A DNA stretch of 64,000 nt from Salminus brasiliensis (lineage: Eukaryota > Chordata > Actinopteri > Characiformes > Bryconidae), in assembly GCF_030463535.1 (NCBI RefSeq), contig NC_132893.1, positions 31,725,724 to 31,789,723 of the forward strand, in the 5' to 3' direction. How positions within the stretch are numbered: the first letter of the stretch is position 1; every line of letters begins with the position of its first letter. Under the pieces are notes generated by a model. It saw only the letters and a list, made by a program, of their open reading frames with translations, had not been told where the DNA came from and made no database searches. Below are positions 10,375 to 23,700 of this stretch, in pieces. Made by a program: the position numbers and the translations under genes.

Positions 10375-12700
10375 CATATGCTTACTAAGCCTGGTTATTA
10401 AAGACGTAGTTCAGCCACAAACCTACTAAAACCCACTAAACCTGGTTAGTAAAGAAGCATTTAGGGCCACTATCTACAAAAACCCACTAAACCTGGTTAT
10501 TAAATAACTAATTCAGACAAAATACTTTCTAAACTTTCAAAAACCTTCTAAACATAGTTATTCAAGACGTAGTCCAGGTACAACCTTCTAAAACCTACTA
10601 AACCTAGTTATTAAAGACATAGTTTAGGCACAAACCTACTAAAACCTAATTATTAAAGATATAATTCAGACAAAACACCTGTTAAAACCTACTAAAACAT
10701 ATTAAATCCAATTATTAAAAAAACAGATCGTGGAAAACCTTCTAAAACCTACTAAAACATATTAAACCCATTTAATAAAGACGTAGTTCAGGCAAAAACG
10801 TAAAGTAGACCACTACTTAGACTACTACTTTGACTAAAACCTACTAAAGCTGTTTATTAAAGATATAATTTAGGCAGAATACATGTTAAAACCTACTACA
10901 ACCAACTAAACCTGGTCATATTTAGTTCAGGTAAAATACCAGTTAAAACCTACCAAACCTGGTTATGAAGATACCGTTCAGGAAAAAAACACTTCTAAAC
11001 CAAGTTATTAAAAACGTAGTTCAGGCAGAAACCTAATAAAACAAACTAAACCTTTAGTCTGGTTATTAAAGACGTAAATTAGGGAAAATTTTAAAACCTA
11101 CTAAACCCTATAAAACCTAGCTATTAACAGATTATGGAAAACATTTTAAAATCTATTACAACATATTAAACCCTTTTACTAAAGAAGTCATTCTGGCAAA
11201 AAAACCTATTAACCCTGGTTATTAAAGAAACTAAACTTTAGAAACAGTTCTAAACTTTCTAAACTTAGTTATTAAAAAAGTAGTTCAGGTACAACCCTAC
11301 TAAAACCTTCTAAAACCTTCTAAACCTACTAAACCTAGCTATTAAAAAAGTAGTTTAGGCATATGTTTAATAAAACATATTAAACCTGTTTATTCAATAA
11401 ACAGATCAGGGAAAACCTATGAAAACCTATTACAACATGTTAACCCCATTTATTAAAGAAGTAGTTCAGGCTAAAACCTACTAAAACCTACTAAACCTAC
11501 TAAGACCTAGTTATTACAGATATAATTCAGGCAAAATACCCATTAAAACCTACTAAGCCTGGTTATTAAATAAATAGATCAGGGAAAACCTACTAAAACC
11601 TATTAAAACATGTTAATCCCACTTATTAAAGAAGTAGTTCAGGCAAAAAACCTACTAAAACCAACTAAACATGTTAATCCCACTTATTAAAGATATAATT
11701 TAGGCAAAATACCTATTAAAACCTACTAAAACCTACTAAGTCTGTTTATTAAAGAAACAGTTCTAAACTTTCTAAACTTTTAAAAACCTTCTATACTAAA
11801 TAATTCAGGTATAACCCTACTAAAACCCCCTAAAACATACTAAAACATATTAAACCCATTTATTAAAGAAGTAGTTCAACTCGTTAAACCTAGTTATTAC
11901 AGATATAATTCAGATACAAAATACCTGTTAAAACCTACTATCCTGGTTATTAAAGAAATAGATTAGGGAAGAACCTACTAAAACCTACTAAACCAAGAAA
12001 TTAAAGAAACAATTTAGGCGCAAACCTACTACACTACTAACTCAGGCAAAAGCCTACTAACATCTACTAAACCTGGTTATTAAAGAAATAGATTAGGGAA
12101 GAACCTACTAAAACCTATAAAACATATTAAACCCATTTATTTAAGAAGTAATTCAGGCAAAAACTACTAAAACCTAGTTATTACAGATATAATTCAGGCA
12201 AAATACCTGTTAAAACCTACTATCCTGGTTATTAAAGATATAATTTAGGCAAAATACCTGCTAAAACCTACAAAACCTGGTTACTAAAGATATAATTCAG
12301 GCAAAATACCTGCTAAAACCTACTAAAACCTACTAAACCTGGTTATTAAAGATATAATTTAGGCAAAATACCTGCTAAAACCTACTAAAACCTACTAAGC
12401 CCATTTATTAAAGAAACAGTTCTAAACTTTCTAAACTTTTAAAAACCTTCTAAACTAAATAATTCAGGTATAACCCTACTAAAACCCCCTAAAACATACT
12501 AAAACATATTAAACCCATTTATTATTCAGGCAAAAACTACTACAACATAGTTATTACAGATATAATTCAGGCAAAATACCTTTTAAAACCTACTATCCTA
12601 TAGATTAGGGAAGAACCTACTAAAACCTACTAAACCAAGATATTAAAGAAACAGTTGAGGCACAAACCCACTAAAACCTACTAATCCCATTAAAGAAGTA
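10375..12700. repeat. 2.3-kb AT-rich degenerate tandem array
   Basis: Units of roughly 60-75 bp recur about 35 times: 'cctactaaacctggttatta', then 'aagatataattcaggcaaaa' and 'tacctgttaaaacctactaaa'. Units vary in length and differ by substitutions, and blocks of several units are themselves duplicated (compare about 11760-11900 with 12420-12530). No long open frame runs through it. Confidence 0.93.
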
Positions 12701-12849
12701 GTCTTCTTCTTCAGCGCCAGGGCTGAGAACCAGTAAAGTAGGGCATTAGCTGCAAATGCTATCACGTTCTGGAGGTTAATGTGAGGAACAGTGTTTAAAA
12801 GGCTTAAGGATTAAAAGAATCAATATCTGCCTAATATTGAATAGAATCA

Positions 12850-13070
12850 CTAATGCTGCCAAAACAGCTCCGACACATTGAATCAATGATTCCACAAGAT
12901 CTGTGGAGGGTGTCCTCTGGTACGACGTTGTTAGCAGTAGACCCTGTTCATAGGGGCTAGCCTTCGCTCCTCACGTTCATCAATTAGCCTTAGGCACCCA
13001 TGACCTTGTCGCTGCTTAACCCTTGGTCCTCTGACCTGAGGGTGGACTCCACAAGACCTCTGAAGGTGTC
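12850..13070 (-). mobile_element. Second Tc1-like remnant
   Basis: It shares 'gccaaaacagctccgac', 'ttagccttaggcacccatga' and 'ggactccacaagacctctga' with the copy at 8685-9060 and is likewise internally deleted. Confidence 0.65.
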
Positions 13071-13117
13071 CTATGATATCTCCATTTTTACTGCGTATTC
13101 AGTCTATATTCTGTATA

Positions 13118-13365
13118 GTGGTGTAGAGCGCTGTCTTAGTGGTTAGAGCACCGGACCTGGGTTTGCAAGCTGCCACTGCAGGGCCTTGAGCAAGGCCCTT
13201 CACCCTCCCTGCTTACTGGGTGCTGCAGCGATGGTAGCTCACAGCTCTGGGCATGTGTGATTACTGTCAGTGTGTGTGTCTGATTACTAGTGTGTGTATG
13301 TGTGTGTGTGTTTACTAAGGTTAAAGGTGGAGGCCAAATTCTATTGGTGTCCGACACCAGTGGTA
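13118..13365 (+). mobile_element. tRNA-derived SINE, family A (degenerate)
   Basis: It keeps the 'gtggttagagcac' head, 'gctgccactgcagggccttg' and 'caaggcccttcaccctccct', followed by a GT-rich tail. The B box is damaged. Confidence 0.7.
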
Positions 13366-16160
13366 GGTTAGGTCTGTATGGACTGTTCGGCTTTTTTATG
13401 ATATTGGTCCTTTCACATTTTCACTGGGAATTCACAGCACTCCCAGCTCCACTGTGGCTCTGGCCCCCGTTCCCAAAACGTGGTCAAGACTCCACCAAGT
13501 GGTCATTCACAGTGCAACAAGCAGGCTTGGAGGTCCATGCAGACCTGCAGCTGTCTGGAAATCTGACCTGTACTGTATAACCACATCTTTCTTTGCTGTG
13601 TGTCCAAATGAGCATATCTCTACATGTGCATATTTCACATTTGCTGTGTGTGTATCTGATTGCATGATCTGTGCAGCTATTCCTCCAGACATAAAAGCTG
13701 AAAGAGGACCTGGCAGATCCTCAGAAACCTCAAAGCTCGCTTACCTCTTTGGTAAATCTCAGGTTGCAGGATGAATTCCTGAGAAATCGTGATGGTCTGC
13801 ACTCCCAGCTCCTTGTTCCAAGTAAGAACAGCCATGCCTTTACCCTCTTAAACTATCATTTCCTCAAGAGTTTCTGCACTCGAGATTCTAGACGCTTGCT
13901 GAAATGTGAAAACAGACAGGTATTACTGGGGGAGCTAATGTTTCTGCATATGTCTGATGTTGAGTTAATCCTAAAAGCCCTTCATGGTAAGTTCTTGAAT
14001 TATTATTAATGCCTCAGAGAGTTATTACAAAAGGTCAGGATCTAAGCATATGCAGTAAAGTGGATTTCCAGCGGCTGTAAAAAAGGCCCTACGTGACGAA
14101 TATCAGTCAACAGAGGGAGACAAACCACAGATCATGAGAAACCTTCTGGACTCCTGCAGAACATTTGTCAGTGATAATTTAACACATCTGATCCAGCTAA
14201 TCAAGAACCTCAAGTTTTGAAATATGAGAAGATCAGAGCCATTTCTGTTGGGATTCACCTGGAATTGATTCTTAGTGATTCCTAATGGAATCTGATTCTT
14301 AATTTGGCAGATTTAAGGAATCAACTTGACCAGATGTTCATGTCTGAGCACCACAAAGGCAGAAGGCTTCAATGCCAAACACACAAACACTCTGAATTCT
14401 CAACCGATTTATGCAAATTAAAAATGTCAAAGTCACTCAGAGTGGGTTTGCTGCAAAATGCTCCTCCATTCTCCAGTCAAAATTGTTCACAATGGTGGTG
14501 ACGTGTGGTAAGTGTTAAGAATACATTGGCAGATACCCGAGATCTTGTTTTGTGGTTACTTCATGACAAGCTTTTGGCCTGAAATATACTTCCATTTGTG
14601 GTGGAGGGATACAGGGAGGTAAAATAGTCCCTCAAGAAAATGTGATTTTCCTTTTACCTTATAAACCTCAGAAGATGGATGGTTCATCAGTGGCTTTGGA
14701 TTGTGGACAGTGACTGGATGTGCATTGTATGTCTGTTTAGTTAAGCAGAAACGTTTAGAATTCCACTGTATAGTAGCTGAAATGACGCTGGATAGCACTT
14801 ATCAGATTATGAGGAGCTACTGCGATATCCAATCATGTGTTGTTTTGATTTTAATATTTGATTTATATTTGATTGATCATAATTACATCATTATACAGCC
14901 TGTGATAAAGCAAGCAGACCATGATTGGCCTGCTTCAGTATTGACACTGCTACTTATTCTTTTATGTGGCCTTATTATTTTATGACAAATGCTACTGCTG
15001 CTACTGCTGCTGCTGACAATAACACATACAATCTTATCATGACAGGAAATGGTCACACTAATTGCACTTTTGATATGGTTGTAGCACAGGCCTTGTGGTT
15101 AACCTGATTTGAATCAATGTTTGATTCTCAGCCCAATCATGAGCAGAATAACCCCTACGAATGAGAACTGCATTGCCTTTCTGTTTGCACTGGCTGTATT
15201 TGATAGGGAGTTTGAGTTAGGGCCCAGTTAAAGTTAAAGCATTAAATCTTGTATTTAAGAACTGTTCAAAATGCACCGTTCACTCCACAGTGTCCGTACA
15301 GTCCAATAAAGCCCATCTGATATAAGTGTTTTTATGATTTCGCCAAAAAACAACAACACATATACATATATGCTTCTATTCTGCTTTCAGCGGTTTCACT
15401 CTGCACTGTATAGGGTTGTGCATTAAAACAGAGCTCATTCAGGCCCTACGTCCATATGTATCCGGATTAACTTAAACCAGACTAAATCTCTGTCCATGCC
15501 AGAATGCAAAAATTACTTTAATACTTGTGTGAGCATGCAGACCCAGCAGGGGGTGCTAACATCTCACGAAGATTTTTTTCAGATTTTTCAGATATTTTAA
15601 CTAAAGAATCAAGCATAATGGCCAAAACAGACCTAAACACAGTGCGATAAAAAATGTTCAAAAAGCAGGTTTTTATAACTTAATGTAACACACACTCTTA
15701 AAACCTGAGTTGTAGCTGGGAAAAAAAGCTTAAATTCATAGAACAACAATATGTCCCATTCTTACATTACCATGATGATGTTGTTATGTCACCTACACAC
15801 AATGCAGGTTTTGTGGATTTTGCAAATTTTAACGCAGGGTATTTTAACGAAACAGCAAATCCAGTTGTTACTCGGCTAGAGCCATATGCAAGTTCACATC
15901 ATGATGTCAGCATTTTCAAGAAGGTGCCTTTTGCCCGTCCACACAAAATAACTTTGCGTTTAAACATGATGGAAGTAGTGTTGGTTTTCTGATGATGTTT
16001 TGTCTCAATATTCGTTCAGGGTTGAAACGTGATGATGAATTAAGTTCAGATTGGAATGCTGAATTGCCATCTGATATAGAAATACATGTCGACAGGGCCT
16101 CAGTCTTGAAGGCAGGTTAACACTGCCTGTTTAATTCTGAGTAAAATGATGAGAAAATTA
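13366..16160. other. Intron sequence without a recognised gene
   Basis: Mostly low-repeat sequence. I could not match any open frame (the longest is 106 codons at 13454-13774) to a family, and none is bounded by convincing splice sites. About 15230-16130 may be old mobile-element debris. Confidence 0.35.
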
Positions 16161-16164
16161 TATT

Positions 16165-16183
16165 ATATATATAATATAATATG

Positions 16184-16245
<62 letters not shown>
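16165..16245. repeat. TA microsatellite
   Basis: Alternating TA dinucleotides with a palindromic lead-in. Confidence 0.95.
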
Positions 16246-16248
<3 letters not shown>

Positions 16249-16364
16249 TTAAAGCAAATAAATCATTATGCATTATGCAATTGGTAACGGAGGAATTTTG
16301 CTCTTGGGCTCCTTCTGCAGTTGAGGAGCGTAATTCACTTTTACTCCCATGCTGTAAATACAAA

Positions 16365-17050
16365 TCTTGCTTTGAGCGCCCCCTCATGGACATACACATT
16401 CATTCAAGGACAAGCTGAAATAAGAAGCATGTGGACTGAGGTGGTAGAGTAATATCATCAGGTTTACACAACGTTACACAGCACTTCTTCAGTGGCTTCA
16501 CCAAAATTCACCATACTCCCTATTACTGCCATCAAGGAGCATCAGCATGATTCTGAGGTTGCTCTTTTCAGGTAGAACTGCTACGTAATTGCTACACCAT
16601 CTAACTTCTCTGCTGCGTTCTCTCTTCCCTGGCTTCCTGTAGCTGCTGCTGGCCGCATGAGATTCAAACCCCTGACTCTGGCCCACAAAGCCAAGACTGG
16701 ACCAGCCAGCCCCTCTGTACTTGATGGCGATGGTCAAAAGCTGATCTGCACCGAGAGCCCTTCCAGCTTCAAGTACGGCTCGGCTCGACCCGCCATCCTT
16801 TAAGATCCACAGAAGACGAGCGTCCAGACTTTTCTCTGTCCTGCACCGAAGTGGTGGAACGAGCTTCCCCTGGGTGTCCGAACAGCAGAGTCCAACGCTC
16901 GCTGTCTTCAAACCCAGACTGAAGACCCACCTCTTTGAGAGTATTATGGTCTCCAAATTGACTTGTGTTTAGTCGTGTCTAAGCTTAGAGGCACCTAGCT
17001 GAGGTTTTTCTTGAGTAAATGAATAGTGAGTAAATGAATAGTGAAATGCC
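16365..17050 (+). mobile_element. L2-like LINE 3' fragment
   Basis: 16600-16960 is a near copy of 3395-3720 (same reverse-transcriptase tail with 'gtacttgatggcgatggtca'). It also includes about 230 bp upstream that is found in part near 55700-55990. No intact frame. Confidence 0.75.
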
Positions 17051-17062
17051 ACATAATATAAG

Positions 17063-17330
17063 GGGCAGTGGTGGCTCAGCGGTTAGAGCGCCGGGCTATC
17101 GATAACAGGGTTGTGGGTTCGATACCCGGGCTCGGCAAGCTGCCACTGTTGGACCCTTGAGCAAGGCCCTTTACTCTCTCTGCTCCCTGGGTGCTGGAGT
17201 TGTCTGCCTACTGCTCTGGGGGTGTGTGTACTCATTGCCCCTAGTTCACTACCACAGATGGGTTAAATACAGAAGACATAGTGTACAGGTGTATAGTGAC
17301 AAATACATGCACCTTTATAATGTGTTGCTA
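17063..17330 (+). mobile_element. tRNA-derived SINE, family A
   Basis: Intact A box (tggctcagcggttagagc) and B box (gggttcgatacccgg). It is the best preserved copy in the window. Confidence 0.87.
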
Positions 17331-18142
17331 CACAAATCTTCCATTCACATTTAAAAGGCCCATCATCATCAGAGATTTTTTTTTTGTTTTTATGAAAATA
17401 TATGATATGGCCCCTTTAAATGATGCCTTGCCCCAAAGCTCTGCTGCTACACGTTAAGCACAAGTGTCAGATTCCTCCATTGAGCTTTGTAGTGAAAGCC
17501 TGGTTGCAAAATCGTGAACAGCGTCAGCAGGAAAAGGACTGGAGGCCGTTCCTGGGTGAAGCCACATTCCCCAGTTCATTTCCTGCCCTGAATGGGCGTT
17601 TCTCTACTGCTGCTCTCAGGACCGTGGAGAAAAGGGAGACCAGCGGAGCTTTCAGTCCAGGAAAAGGTAAAGTAGCTGCTTTATCACGCAATTCTGCAAA
17701 GAAATCGACCGTAATGCGTAAAAATGTGGAGCTAACCGAGCTGTTACTCGTGTGAGCTTCACTTGGGGCTGACTTGCAAACAAACGCAGCTGCCAGTGAA
17801 ACCAGGGATTTCCCTTCCTGTTTCCAGTCCATCAGAACTGGATGGATTCTCAGAGTTTTCTCAAAGATCTGTTGTGGATTTGCACTTTGCAGGCTGTTGT
17901 AGTGGTCTGCTGAGAGTGGCTGTATTTTCTAATACCTAGGGAATGTGCAACGTTGCAACTCACTTGAATAGAGGCTTGGATCACAATGGGTGTAGCCTGT
18001 AACATGGCTACAGTCTGGACCTACAGCCTGGACCTACAGCCTGGACCTACAGCCTGATGAGTCCTATTACAGTGTGAACAACAGGAAATACTCATTTCTT
18101 CTGAAATTAGGGTTAGGAGTTTCCTCCTCTACCCGCTGTGGT
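17331..18142. other. Unique sequence with an unassigned open frame
   Basis: An ATG-started plus frame at 17420-17755 (111 codons) contains a lysine/arginine-rich stretch and runs into 'ccaggaaaag|gtaaag', which could be a splice donor. No family is recognised and no partner exon was found, so I do not call a gene. An alternative 5' exon of anxa3 is possible. 18002-18055 is three copies of a 16-bp repeat (cctggacctacag). Confidence 0.3.
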
Positions 18143-18368
18143 GGGCAGTGGTGGCTCAGCGGTTAGAGCTGTGGGCTGTTTTGATCACAGGGTTGTGGGT
18201 TCGATACCCAACAAGCTGCCACTGTTGGGCCCTTGAGCAAGGCCCTTCACCCTTTCTGCTCCCCGGGAGCTGGAGCTGGCTGCCCAACACTCTGTCCCTA
18301 GTTAACGATGGGTAAAATGCTAAAGACACATTTTGCTGTATGTAGTACAGTGACAGATACAAGGCTTT
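18143..18368 (+). mobile_element. tRNA-derived SINE, family A
   Basis: Starts 'gggcagtggtggctcagcgg' and keeps the B box and the 'cccttgagcaaggcccttca' body. Confidence 0.82.
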
Positions 18369-18639
18369 ACAGTAGAAGTTGGAACTTTGCTGGATGATCT
18401 ATTTCTGTGAGGTTAAAGGCTCTCCACCTTCCAAAAAGTGTTGGATGGAGCTCCATCACTGTGAAGAATGCTGGTCCTCTGTTCCTCAGCTCAACGCTGA
18501 GGGTCTAACAGCTTTAAATCATGTCTATAAATATGTCAGTGTTGTATGGTGGTTATTTAATGTTGTAATAAATCCTTAATTTCACTGTGTTTTATCAGAA
18601 TTTTCATTATTACATGGAAAGTCTTATGGAAAGATTTAG

Positions 18640-18756
18640 GCACCTTTGGCCTAGGTGCATGTATTTGTCACTGTACTATATACAGCGAAATGTGTCCTCC
18701 GCATTTTACTCATCTGTGGTAGTAAACACACACATACTAGTGAACTAGGGGCAGTG

Positions 18757-18793
<37 letters not shown>

Positions 18794-18928
18794 TGGTGGG
18801 CAGCCAACTCCAGCACTCCGGGGAGCAGAGAGGGCCACCAGTGGAAGCTTCCCAAGCCTTGGTATTGAATCCACAACCCTGTCATCAATAGTCTGGAGCT
18901 CTAACCACTGAGCCACCATTGAAGCATA
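18640..18928 (-). mobile_element. tRNA-derived SINE, family A, reversed
   Basis: The reverse complement of the family: it ends 'ctctaaccactgagccacca' on the plus strand. A CA run (about 18759-18790) interrupts the tail. Confidence 0.8.
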
Positions 18929-19399
18929 ATACACAGTATTTTCAGCAAATCCTAACACTAACACTAACTCTTTCATAACATACAAAAAGAAAAAGTTTGA
19001 GACCTTGAATAGCACATCAGGCCTGAGGCATGTCGCCAATTATGAACTGTCAGCTGAATCAAATTTCCCAGCTTTATAAATTGTCTGGCTCTTCAAAACC
19101 TAGATGAGCTCCTCTGTGCAACTGTCACAAGGCACGACAAGGCACAGCTGTACGAAGATAGCCAAGCATTTGCAGTTTCTACAGTATGGAATTTTCTTAA
19201 GAAATGTCAGTTCAGGGGAACTGTGGAAGTCAGGATGAGCTTTGGAAGACCGAGAAGTTCTCAGAGAACGTCCTGAACTGCATGTATGCTGGTGAGACAG
19301 GCAACAGGCAACGCCCATATGACTTCCAAGGACCTGCATGGGTCAAGAAGGTCTTACTGCTTTGTGGTAATGAGTTTTTTGTCACTTAAGAAGGAAAAT

Positions 19400-19755
19400 T
19401 TGACTATCCTGAGCTCTAAGTGGCTCATTGGTTCCTTTTTGCCCTGATGCCATGGCCCAGGGGTCGCAATGCCGCATCCCGAGCCGTGCCAGAGTCTGAG
19501 AGAGCATAACTGGCTGCGCTCTCTCCGGTGCTGTCTCTCCTCATCACTTTTAAAGCGATGTCGGCCATCGCACTTGTCTGGAGCTGGGGTCCTGACGCTT
19601 TCCATGAGCGCACCGCCTGCCCTGCAGTGGCTGGAGACATGGTGTTACGTCCTCATCCTCCTAGTTTTGGGAGCATTGTTAGTGCTAGGGGGAGCTAGAA
19701 ATGGGTGGGTTGATTGTCAGCACCAAATTAGGAGAAAAAGGGGGGAAATCGATAA
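19400..19755 (+). mobile_element. SINE, family B
   Basis: Head 'ggggtcgcaatgccgcatcc', body 'agagtctgagagagcataac' and tail 'ggagctagaaatgggtgggt'. Relatives are at 27140-27335, 27415-27700, 29235-29535 (minus), 46770-46920 and 47400-47640. The head resembles a tRNA B box, so a tRNA origin is likely. Confidence 0.7.
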
Positions 19756-19774
19756 ATAAATGTATAAATATTCA

Positions 19775-19978
19775 ATCCAACATCCATTTGGGTCCCAGTA
19801 TTTGACTGAGGCTAATGTGTGCCTGCTCAAGAGTATCCCATTCTATTGACAGTGCATTTCTATGGAGACCTAGCTGTGTGTGCACAACTGAATACCTGTA
19901 TCAACAATGAGGGCACTATAAAGTAGCTAAACTAACTAATTAGAAGGAGTGTCCACAAACATTTGGACGTTTTGGACA
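19775..19978 (+). mobile_element. Half copy of element T, ending beside an anxa3 exon
   Basis: It contains the 'agtatcccattctattgaca' and 'gtgtccacaaacatttggac' parts of a dispersed element seen in full at 21535-21987. Its end lies about 42 bp before the exon that starts at 20021. Confidence 0.7.
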
Positions 19979-20043
19979 GGAAGGCACTGGATGACAAGTC
20001 TCTTATATTTCTGAATGCAGGGTAATCCAGAAAAACATCAGGG

Positions 20044-20690
20044 ATGTCTGTGTGGGTGAGTAAAACTCCTACAAAAGAATTATCCAGCTTGTGAATTTCA
20101 GCACGAGGCTGAACTAAGCCTGACCTCTGTGTTTTAGGATGATTTGAACCTTCTTCTGGACTCCCCAGACTCCTTATCAGTTACCGTAAGAACGGCCATG
20201 TTGGTTTTTTATATCAGCGCTCTTTTGACATGGGAGTGGTGGTCTGATGTTGGGTATATGTGTTGCAGTCTACTGCCAGAGGCACTGTTAAAGAAAAGCC
20301 AGGTTTCAATGCAGCTGAAGACGTTGCTGCTTTGAGGAAGGCCATTGAAGGCCTGGGTGAGACGCTGCATTACTCACTAAGCAAATTTACATTGTTCTCA
20401 CACTGAAGATCAAGTGACTCAGTGTGTGTGTGTGTGTGTGTGGTACTCTCTCACAGTATACTGTATGTATATATGTATGTGTGTGTGACTTCAGGAACCA
20501 ATGAGAAGACTCTGGTTGAGGTTCTAACTCAGAGAAGCAATGCCCAGCGTCAGCTGATCTGCAAAGCTTACCAGCAGACAACTGGAAGGGTAAAGATCCT
20601 GCGTTATTCTCAGTGTTTTATTTTTACCTAAAATCACAAAGTTCAAACAATTCATTTTACCTGACAAGCCTCTCATTATCTCTTAGACAG

Positions 20691-20725
<35 letters not shown>

Positions 20726-23700
20726 GTTTGACCTCATTAAAGAAGTAGTCTGGGCTAAAACACTCTTTGTGACGTCTGTGTGAATGGGTGTGGCTAAGTA
20801 TAGTTAATATTTTATATGATTTAGGTCTATTTTATTCATTCTTTTTACCCTTTGTTTAAACTTTTAATTTTAATTAATTATTATTTTAAGTTATTTCTTT
20901 CATTTATCTTTGTTTTATATCTTACTTGTTTTACTATACAAATGTCTTATTTTCATTTTCAGTCTATATTCTATGTATCAAATACATGTATCGGCTACAT
21001 TGTAAATGAGGGTCACCCTTAGTATACTCTGAATTTAAATAATAGGTTGAAATAAAGGTCCAGCTCTGTGGGAAACCAGGTCAGCAAGCAAAGGATTCCC
21101 ACAATAATCTGACTTCTCTAATCTTCTACTCTTTTATATTAGGCTCTTGGTGATGATGTGAAGGGTGACACGCGTGGAGACTTTGAGGATATCCTGGTGG
21201 CCCTGATCACACCCCCGGCTCAGTTTGACTGCAATGAATTTATAAAAGCAATTAAAGTAAGAGATTTGGTACTTTTATGAATCACAACTGTAAAAATGTC
21301 CTTTTTTGACATTTATTGAATCTGACTATTGTATGCTTTGCCATCGAAGCCTTTTCTAGCTCTTAAATGTGAACCTGAACACCTTATATTTGACTGATAA
21401 CTAGCCCCAAACCATAGAAATGCCAGAAACCTTCTCCCAAAAACCTGCAGTGGCCCCGAACTCCATTCATTACCATCCACACATCCTATTGTAGCTCTAT
21501 TGTAGTTTTTAATATCAACTTTTCCAATGCACTTTATGGACAAAAGTATTGGGACACCTGCTCATCCGTTGTTAATTCTGCTTTTGTTTGAGTAACGCAT
21601 CTCTTACTGACCAGGAAAGGCTTTTTTCAGTGCTGTGCTGTGAGGATGTAATTGCATTTAGCAACAAAAGCGTTAATGAGGTCAGGATGTTGAATAATCA
21701 CCACCCCACCTCATCCTCAACTCCACAACTTCTCCAAAAAGAACACCGTTCTACTGCCAGAGGGGCTTTATACCCCTCTAGCCCACGCATAACATTAGGC
21801 AGCATGGTGCCAGGAGGTTAATGTGTATCTGCTCCTGCAGAGAGTCCTATTCTATTGGCAGTACTTCTCCACAGGGACTAGACAAGCCGTGTGTGTGCAT
21901 TTGCACATATGTGTCAGATAAAGGTGCAACTTAAAGTAGACGAATGCATTCATTAGAAGGGTTGTCCACAAATATTTGGACATATTGTGTATTCAACAAC
22001 TGCTCAGTTCATACTGTTGTCCAGTGAGAAACATGTGTCTATATTGTTGTCAGGTTTTTAGTTTTCTCCATCTCTTGAAGCCTGTAGCTGATGTTTATGC
22101 TGTGTAAATAATTCTGGACCAATAGACCAATAGAAATGCTGTACATTACTCTTATTTAAAAAACCTCTTATTTTACATTGACCTCCATGGAGATGCACGT
22201 TTTTCATTGGACAGTTCTCATTCTCATAGTCTTTCTTTACCCTCTCAGGGAGCTGGAACAACAGAAAGCACTTTAATAGAGATATTTGCCTCCCGATCTA
22301 ACTCTCAAATCAAGGCTCTGTCGGACGCATATTTGGCAGGTTTGTATTTTCAGTAGTTGATCCAGTTTATTTGGTTGTTCATAGATCATAAGTATTATAG
22401 GCTGATTTATCAATGTTAATGACCTGTTTCAGAAACCGGGAGATCAGTACTACACGACCTGAAGTCTGAGGTCTCTGGGGATTTTGGGAAAACTCTGCTC
22501 ATCCTCGCTGAGGTGGACTCCACTGTTGGTCTTTTGCATGTTTGTGATTTGTATAGATGAAAATGAGCGGTGCTGACTCCTCACTTTTCCTAACCTGCAG
22601 GGCAAGAGGGACGAGAGTAAAACTGTGGATGCTGCGAAAGCCAAAGCAGACGCCAAGGTAAAGCGGGGCATGTATAGCTGCAGAAGTTATGTACCCTGAA
22701 TGAATGTAGTCCACAACAGCCTTCAGCACTTTCCAGTCCCAAAGTCTCTGCTTTCTATGTTTGTCCAACTCCACTACGTACTACTGTGTCTTGTTGGATA
22801 GGTCCTGTATGAGGCTGGAGAGAAGAGGTGGGGGACAGACGAGAGCAAGTTCATCGACATCTTGTGTCACAGGAGTGTTCCTCAGCTCCGACAGAGTAAG
22901 AGCCAGAATCGGTGCTGCTCAAATGGATCATTGGTCATAGTTAGATCAGTCCACTGGGCCGATTTACTGGCTGAGTGAGTGATAGAGTGTCTAACTAACC
23001 TTGTTGAAAGGTACATGCGAAATAATTGTCTCATGTTTGCCTAGAAAACTGTTTCTGGTACCGACAGTGTGAGGACTACATTTTGAGGAGAACATTCTCC
23101 TCATTATGGCTTTTAGAGAAATGTTTTTGGGGAGGGGGGGTAGTGCACTATAGACCCCTGTGGTGCGGCCTAAGCTTTTGGCCTTTGTTTACCTTCCATT
23201 ACTTTTACTTTTCTACTTGAAGTCGTTCTGAAACCAGTACTTTTACACTTTTACTGGAGTAAAACGCTTAAGTTGATACTTCTACCACGTTGCCCAGCAT
23301 CGCCATTGCGGTGCAGTCATTGTTTCTGCATCATTAGCATGGCTACTGCGCCAGCCACCGGCCTCACAAAGCATCTAGTTGCTATTATGCCATTAGCTAA
23401 CGCAGCATTGGTCACACTTCATGTTCATGAGGTCCTGGGCCCTTCATATCTAAAAACTAGTAAATATGTGGTGTATATTTACTATATTTACTCTATAAGA
23501 GGTCTATAAGGCTCTGAGTCCTTCACCAGGCAGGGTCACATGATATGCTACAGGGAACCAGAGGTCATTTTATACCACACAACATTTTTCACACTAATGA
23601 GAAGATATTGAGATATTTCCGGCCCAAACTCTCCATTGTTGAAATGCCATCGATTGATTATATGTAGCCAGTGGTGGTCCGGCAAAACTGGTAGCCACTT

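Noticed and set aside
20144-20335. Possible extra anxa3 exon after the gtgttttag acceptor at 20137
   Set aside because: No frame joins it in phase between MSVW and STARG; the direct joint 20055-20269 matches the family.
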